The translations under genes and the position numbers were made by a program. The notes below the pieces were generated by a model, which ran no database searches, was not told the DNA's origin, and saw only the letters and a program-made list of their open reading frames with translations. A stretch of 64,000 nucleotides of DNA, taken from contig NC_052664.1 of the NCBI RefSeq assembly GCF_016802725.1, positions 33,097,275-33,161,274 on the forward strand. Reading direction: 5' to 3'. This DNA is from Solenopsis invicta. Its lineage: Eukaryota > Arthropoda > Insecta > Hymenoptera > Formicidae. Below, one piece after another: positions 59,090 through 64,000 of the stretch (positions are counted from its first letter, which is position 1; every line of letters begins with the position of its first letter).

Positions 59090-59330
59090 GGTAATTAGGG
59101 ATCTTCAAAACTCTACGCGTAGGACTATAGGTACACGCACCGGCAGAAATGGTGTCTCTCGACGCTAGCGCTCGGCTGCCGCACACACGCGGAGCCGCGC
59201 TCGTACGTGTGTCTAGGCTGCGCGGCGACGATCGGGGTGCGGGCGGAAAGTGGTGGGGGGCTTTACGATAGTGCATCCTCCTCGCTCGACGCTGGGTCGA
59301 GAGAGAAAGCATTATTCGACGTGATACCAT
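59090..59330. repeat. GC-rich dispersed repeat, partner of 35535-35730
   Basis: gctcggctgccgcacacacg, cgctcgacgctgggtcgaga and flanks match the 35.1-35.8 kb region inverted. Confidence 0.75.
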
Positions 59331-59761
59331 GGGCGAAGTCGGTGTCCTCTGCTTATATTTTTCATTGCATTTTCTTGTAGTCGATTTCGAGAGCTTTCCA
59401 AAACACTATAAATAAGTTTATTTTGGTTAAGGACTTTCCGAGTTATGACGCTTGAAGGTTACAGTACACCGTAACTTTCAAGCCTCACAACTCGGAAAGT
59501 ACTCAACAAAAATAAACTTTCTTATAGTGTTTTGGAAAGGTCTTGACACCAGCTATTAGATTCTGGAACCAAACATGAGGTGTCCTATTAAAAAAGTTAA
59601 TGTTATTTTGATCTGACCTTGGCGACGCCATCCAAGGTCAAACTGATAAAATCGGTAAATAGATCTTTTAAAACCCTACAACTTTTGTCTGAAACATTTT
59701 TCTTTAAAATGTCGCGTTTACGAAAAAATCGGGTGGGACGGGTGGTCTGGGACACCCGGTA

Positions 59762-59896
59762 TATCTTTCGTCTTTCACTTTAGCGATTCGATCTATCATG
59801 ATAAAAGTTAGAACTCTTCTGGTGGCTATCAGAACTCAGAAATATTGGAGAAATTCGCAAAAAAATTCTACTCAAGGTTTCGAACTTTGACTGATA
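59762..59896 (+). repeat. Single unit of the 139-bp satellite
   Basis: Same monomer as at 60841-62620 (tttagcgattcgatctatca...ggagaaattcgcaaaaaaat). Cut off from the main array by the 59897-60838 element. Confidence 0.92.
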
Positions 59897-60838
59897 CTTG
59901 GTGTCCAATTTTAATACATCCACGCAAATATTTCCGTTTCCTTGCTTTTTACAAGAAAATGTTTCAGACAAAAGTTGTATGGTTTCGAGGGGGACTTAAG
60001 ATGGTGTCATTAATTTGATCTCATATAGTTGCTTAAAGGTCACATGAAGGTCACATACAATTTTTTAAATGGAACTTCCTTGGTTTTATTGCATATTCTT
60101 TTAGCTTATCACGAAACGTTTCTAAAACACTATAAACAAATGTTTGCGATAAAGTATTTAGAGCTACACGCGTTAACCAAGCACTCCAAAAGGAACAGAA
60201 AACTACTACGTCCACGTCGTTGTTCCTGGGTAATGCAAAAAGTAGTGCTAAAATAAAATCACTTGTTTTCGTCTAAAAGTCTCCTATGGTCCACTTTGAG
60301 GCCCTAACATGGGTACATATTTTTAACGCAAAATTTTGGGCTCTTTCCAATTCCGGGATCGAAAATACGGATTGCCATTGAAAAAAAAATTGTTAATCTT
60401 AAAATGTCTTTGCAAATCGACATCGAGGTCAAGTTCAAGGTCATCAACGGTTGGCCCCCTTTGAGCCGTACAACTTTTGTCAGAAATTTTTTTTTCCTTT
60501 AAAATGCAAGGGAACGGAAATATTTGCGTGGATGTATTAAAATGGCCCACCAAACTTCAAGCGTCACAACTCGCAAAATACTTAACAGAAAGACATTTGT
60601 TTATAGGGTTTTGGAAACGTCACGAAATAAGGTACAAGAATATGCTATAAAAAATAGGAAGTTCCATTAAAAAATTGTATGTGACCTTCATGTGACGTTT
60701 AAGCAACTATTCGAGGTCAAATTAATGACACCACCTTATGTCCCCCTCGAAACCATACAACTTTTGTCTGAAACTTTTTCTTGTAAAATGCAAGGGAACG
60801 GAAATATTTGTGTGGATGTGTTAAAATGGGACACCCTG
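59897..60838. mobile_element. 0.94-kb palindromic element in the satellite
   Basis: Ends CTTGGTGTCCAATTTTAATA and (inverted) CAGGGTGTCCCATTTTAACA, TA at 59895-59896 and 60839-60840, inserted inside one satellite monomer (gata|...|taac). Arms share ttgtctgaaac, aaaacactataaac and aggtcacatgaaggtcacat words. The right arm holds a second terminal-repeat copy (60483-60545). Terminal bases resemble the DD41D family, so it may be its non-autonomous relative. Confidence 0.85.
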
Positions 60839-60840
60839 TA

Positions 60841-62620
60841 TAACTCTTTCGTGTTTCACTTTAGCGATTTGATCCATTATGATAAAAGTTAGAACTCTTC
60901 TGGAGGGTATCAGAACTCAGAAATATTGGAGAAATTCGCAAAAAAATTTTACTCAAGATTTCGAACTTTGACTGATATAACACTTTCGTCTTTTACTTTA
61001 GCGATTCGATCCATTATGATAAATGTTATAACTCTTCTCGGGGCTATCAGAACACAGAGATATTGGAGAAATTCCCAAAAAAAATTGTCTTCAAAATTTT
61101 CGAATTTTGACTGATATAAATCTTTCGTCTTTAACTTTAGCGATTCGATCAATTATGATAAAAGTTAGAACTCTTCTGGGGGCTTTTGGTACACAGAGAT
61201 ATTGGAGATATTCGCAAAAAAAATTTTACTCAAAAATTTCGAACTTTGACTGATATAATACTTTTGTTTTTCTCTTTAGCAATTCGATCCATTTTGATAA
61301 AAGTTAGAACTCTCCTGGGGGCTATCAGAACACAGAAATATTGGAGAAATTCGCAAAAAAAATTTTACTCAAATATTTCGAAATTTGTCTGAAAAGTCTT
61401 TCCTTTTTTTGTTCAGCTATTCGATACATCATGATAAAAGTTATATCTTTTCTATGGGCTATCAGAACACAGAGATATTGGAGAAATTTGCAAAAAAATT
61501 TTACTCAAAAATTTCGAAATTTGCCCGATATAAGTTTTTCCTTTTTCAGTTCAGCAATTCGATACTTCATGATAAAAGTTATAACTCTTCTCGGCGCTAA
61601 TAGAACACAGAGATATTGTAGAAATTCGCCAAAAAAGTTTTACTGAAAAATTTCGAAATTTGCCTGATATAAGTCTTTCCTTCTTCAGTTTAGCGATTCG
61701 ATACATTATGATAATAGTTATATCTCTTCTGTGGGCTATGAGAACACAGAGATATTGGAGAAATTCGCAAAAAACCAATTTTACTAAAAAATTTCGAACT
61801 TTGACTGATATAACACTTTCGTCTTTTACTTTAGCGATTCGATCCATTATGATAAAAGTTATAACTATTCTCGGCGCTATTAGAACACAGAGATATTGTA
61901 GAAATTCGCAAAAAAATTTTACTCAAGAATTTCGAAATTTGCCGGATATAAGTCTTTCCTTTTTCAGTTCAGCGATTCGATACATCATGATAAAAGTTAT
62001 ATCTCTTCTGTGGGCTATGAGAACACAGAGATATTGGAGAAATTCGCAAAAAACCAATTTTACTAAAAAATTTCGAACTTTGACTGATATAACACTTTCG
62101 TCTTTTACTTTAGCGATTCGATCCATTATGATAAGTGTTATAACTCTTCTCGGGGCTATCAGAACACAGAGATTTTGGAGAAAATCACAAAAAAAGTTTT
62201 ACTCAAAAATTTCGAAGTTTGCCTGATATAAGTCTTTCCTTTTTCAGTTCAACAATTCGATACATCATGATAAAAGTTATATCTCTTCTGTGGGCTATCA
62301 GAAGACAAAGATATTGGAGAAATTCGCCAAAAAACCAATTTTACTAAAAAATTTCGAACTTTGATGGATATAACACTTGCGTCTTTTACTTTAGCGATTC
62401 GATCCTTTATGATAAATGTTATAACTGTTCTCGGGGCTATCAGAAGACAGAGATATTGGAGAAATTCGCAAAAAAAATTTTATTCAAAATTTCGAACTTT
62501 GACAGATAGAAGTCTTTCGTTTATCACTTTAGCTACTCGATCGATCATGATAAAGGTTAAAACTCTTCTGAGGGCTATTAGAACACAAATATATTGAAGA
62601 AATTTGCGAAAAAGCTTATT
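60841..62620 (+). repeat. 139-bp satellite array, about 13 monomers, partly dimeric higher-order
   Basis: The word gcgattcgat (or variant) occurs at 60864, 61001, 61140, 61279, 61416, 61554, 61693, 61834, 61972, 62113, 62252, 62394 and 62532; spacing 137-142. From 61693 on, two monomer types alternate (ttttcagttcagcgattcga versus ttttactttagcgattcgat), giving ~280-bp dimers. Long open frames through it arise because many units are near multiples of three. Confidence 0.95.
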
Positions 62621-64000
62621 TATGTAAATTTGCGGATGTTTTTTTTTTTTTGAGTTGATAATTTTTTCGTGTAGTACTTCTCTAGGGGAGTAAGATCGTA
62701 AAGGGAAATTGTGGTCATGTTAATAGTTTAGTCAGGAAAAGTCGAAAGCGATTTTTTTCACTTTTTTTTTTTTTTGAATATGACCAAACTATGATTGGAC
62801 TCTTATAGATGTTGAGGAGCCTTGACGAAAAGGTTATATAACTTTTGGTCGTAGGAGTTACCGTTTGGTCGGTAGAGGGCCGAAAAGAATATTTTTTTTT
62901 TTACTTTTTGATGGTTTTATAATTGTTCCTTACCGTACTCGACGAGAGCTACAAGAAAGGTTATGTGCACGTTTTTGATATCTCTTACCGTTTAGCTAGG
63001 AAAAGTCGAAATAGATTTTGTTTTTTTGTTTTTCGAAGAGTATTTCGATAGTGAAACGATACGTTTTCGTTTCATTTTGTAAATTTCGAATTGTTTTTTT
63101 TGTTCAAAATTTTTTCAAGTTTTTTGGATTTTGAAGGTAAATTTTATTTTTCGTTTTTTTTTTTCGCGTTTCTCGACGTTTCGTTGTATTTTATGACGAT
63201 TTAGACGAAAAAAACTTTCTTTTTTAGAGCGTGTATCTCGATGTTTCTCGACGATTAGACTCACATTGTTTTTTTCGTGAAATTTGTTCCACTAAATGTA
63301 AAAAATCGATGAAAATTGGACTACACCAATCGATAGAGGAGCTCGAGAGATGTCTTTTGGACCCATGTATTTTTTACCGATTTTTTGAAAATTTTCGTGT
63401 TTTTTTGGTTTTGAAGGAAAAAAATTTTGTTTTTTGTTTTTCTCGACGTTTCATCGCGTTAGGGTTATAGGAAATGTTTCTGAACAATTTTCTGTTTTTA
63501 TTTTTTTCTTATAGTACATCCACAGGGGAGTAGAAAAGTCCTTTTGCACTTTTGTGTCCGAGGCTTAGTTTGGTCTCAGGACTTTTTGGAAAATTTTTTG
63601 GAAGCAAAAATTTTGGATTTCTATCAGAACAGTGGTGTATTCTTATGGATTTCGACGAGCCCTGCAAGAAAGGTCATATGACTTTTTATCTCTTGAGGTT
63701 TGGCCGCTAGAGCGCGCTGATTGTCAATTTTTTTTTGTTTTTTTAAAAGTTCTGTATTTTTCCCTTATAGAACTCGTCGAGACCTGCAAGAAAGGTCATA
63801 TGCAAATTTTTGATATCACTATTCGTTTGGCCTTAGGACGTTTGGAATATATTTTTTCGAAAGTAATAATTTTGGATTTTGATTCAGAGAGTGGCGTATT
63901 CTTATGGACCTCGACGAAACCTGCAAGAAAGGTTATATGATTCCTCGTCGTATCTTTAACCGTTTGGTCTCTAGTGTCTTGGAAATTCTCGAGAAGCTAA
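62621..64000 (+). repeat. Diverged ~130-bp tandem repeat
   Basis: The block ctgcaagaaaggtcatatg (variants) with a preceding tcgacgag recurs near 62815, 62945, 63650, 63778 and 63910, followed by an aatttttgatatc/gtttgg segment. Strand-asymmetric: the plus strand is T- and G-rich. No gene seen; runs past the window end. Confidence 0.65.

Larger units (their letters stand above)
57021..59759 (-). mobile_element. DD41D Tc1/mariner-superfamily element, copy B
   Basis: Inverted repeats beginning CCGGGTGTCCCAGACCACCC, about 340 bp, TA at 57019-57020 and 59760-59761. The right terminal repeat is extended by a second, partly duplicated segment (59340-59480). A GC-rich dispersed repeat (59090-59325) lies between promoter side and terminal repeat. 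Its right end abuts the 139-bp satellite. Confidence 0.93.

Noticed and set aside
61660..62226. 188-codon frame with repeated sequence
   Set aside because: It is the 139-bp satellite read through; frame persists because several units are 138 or 141 bp. Similar frames occur on the other strand.

Overview
This is a eukaryotic genomic window, AT-rich and dominated by transposable elements (TEs). The one clear host gene is a divergent geranylgeranyl-diphosphate synthase (GGPPS)-like gene. With an errantivirus, several mariner/Tc1 elements and a HUWE1 fragment in which GT-AG introns are still visible, it points to an insect. The GGPPS sequence looks hymenopteran and perhaps ant, but that is an inference.

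Layout. 1-2.2 kb: foldback element with a Tc1 transposase remnant at its centre. 2.5-7.5 kb: LTR-like promoter sequence broken by three palindromic elements and 9-bp-TSD MITEs. 7.9-13.17 kb: a decayed Helitron helicase on the minus strand, split by a dead mariner (7935-9222) and a DD41D Tc1/mariner-superfamily element (9315-11943). 13.18-45.35 kb: a seven-exon GGPPS-like gene on the plus strand. Its exons 1-2 (13177-13530) and 3-7 (44094-45352) are separated by a 30.6-kb intron filled with TEs: a 10-kb region of paired palindromic elements, one of them split by a complete errantivirus whose pol is itself split by a solo LTR; a 6.6-kb long-TIR element; foldbacks; a mariner; and a DD35E element. 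45.4-50.8 kb: a MITE 15 bp past the GGPPS stop, then an open mariner carrying a whole PIF/Harbinger element (transposase plus MADF/BESS-type partner). 51.3-55.3 kb: a 4-kb near-perfect palindrome with Tc1-like ends whose arms each carry the 3' end of the ubiquitin ligase gene HUWE1. 55.6-57 kb: a MITE, a promoter-like region and a broken zeste-type Myb/SANT gene. 57.0-59.8 kb: a second DD41D copy that lacks its first catalytic Asp. 59.8-62.6 kb: a 139-bp satellite, partly arranged as a two-monomer higher-order repeat and interrupted by a 0.94-kb palindromic element. 62.6-64 kb: a second, more diverged tandem repeat.

The most informative observations are: the GGPPS-like gene with intact splicing frame but lost substrate-binding residues; HUWE1 capture in a palindrome; the homologous hairpin minisatellites placed just after the transposase stop in both DD41D copies; and a MITE family whose loop is constant while its arms change together.
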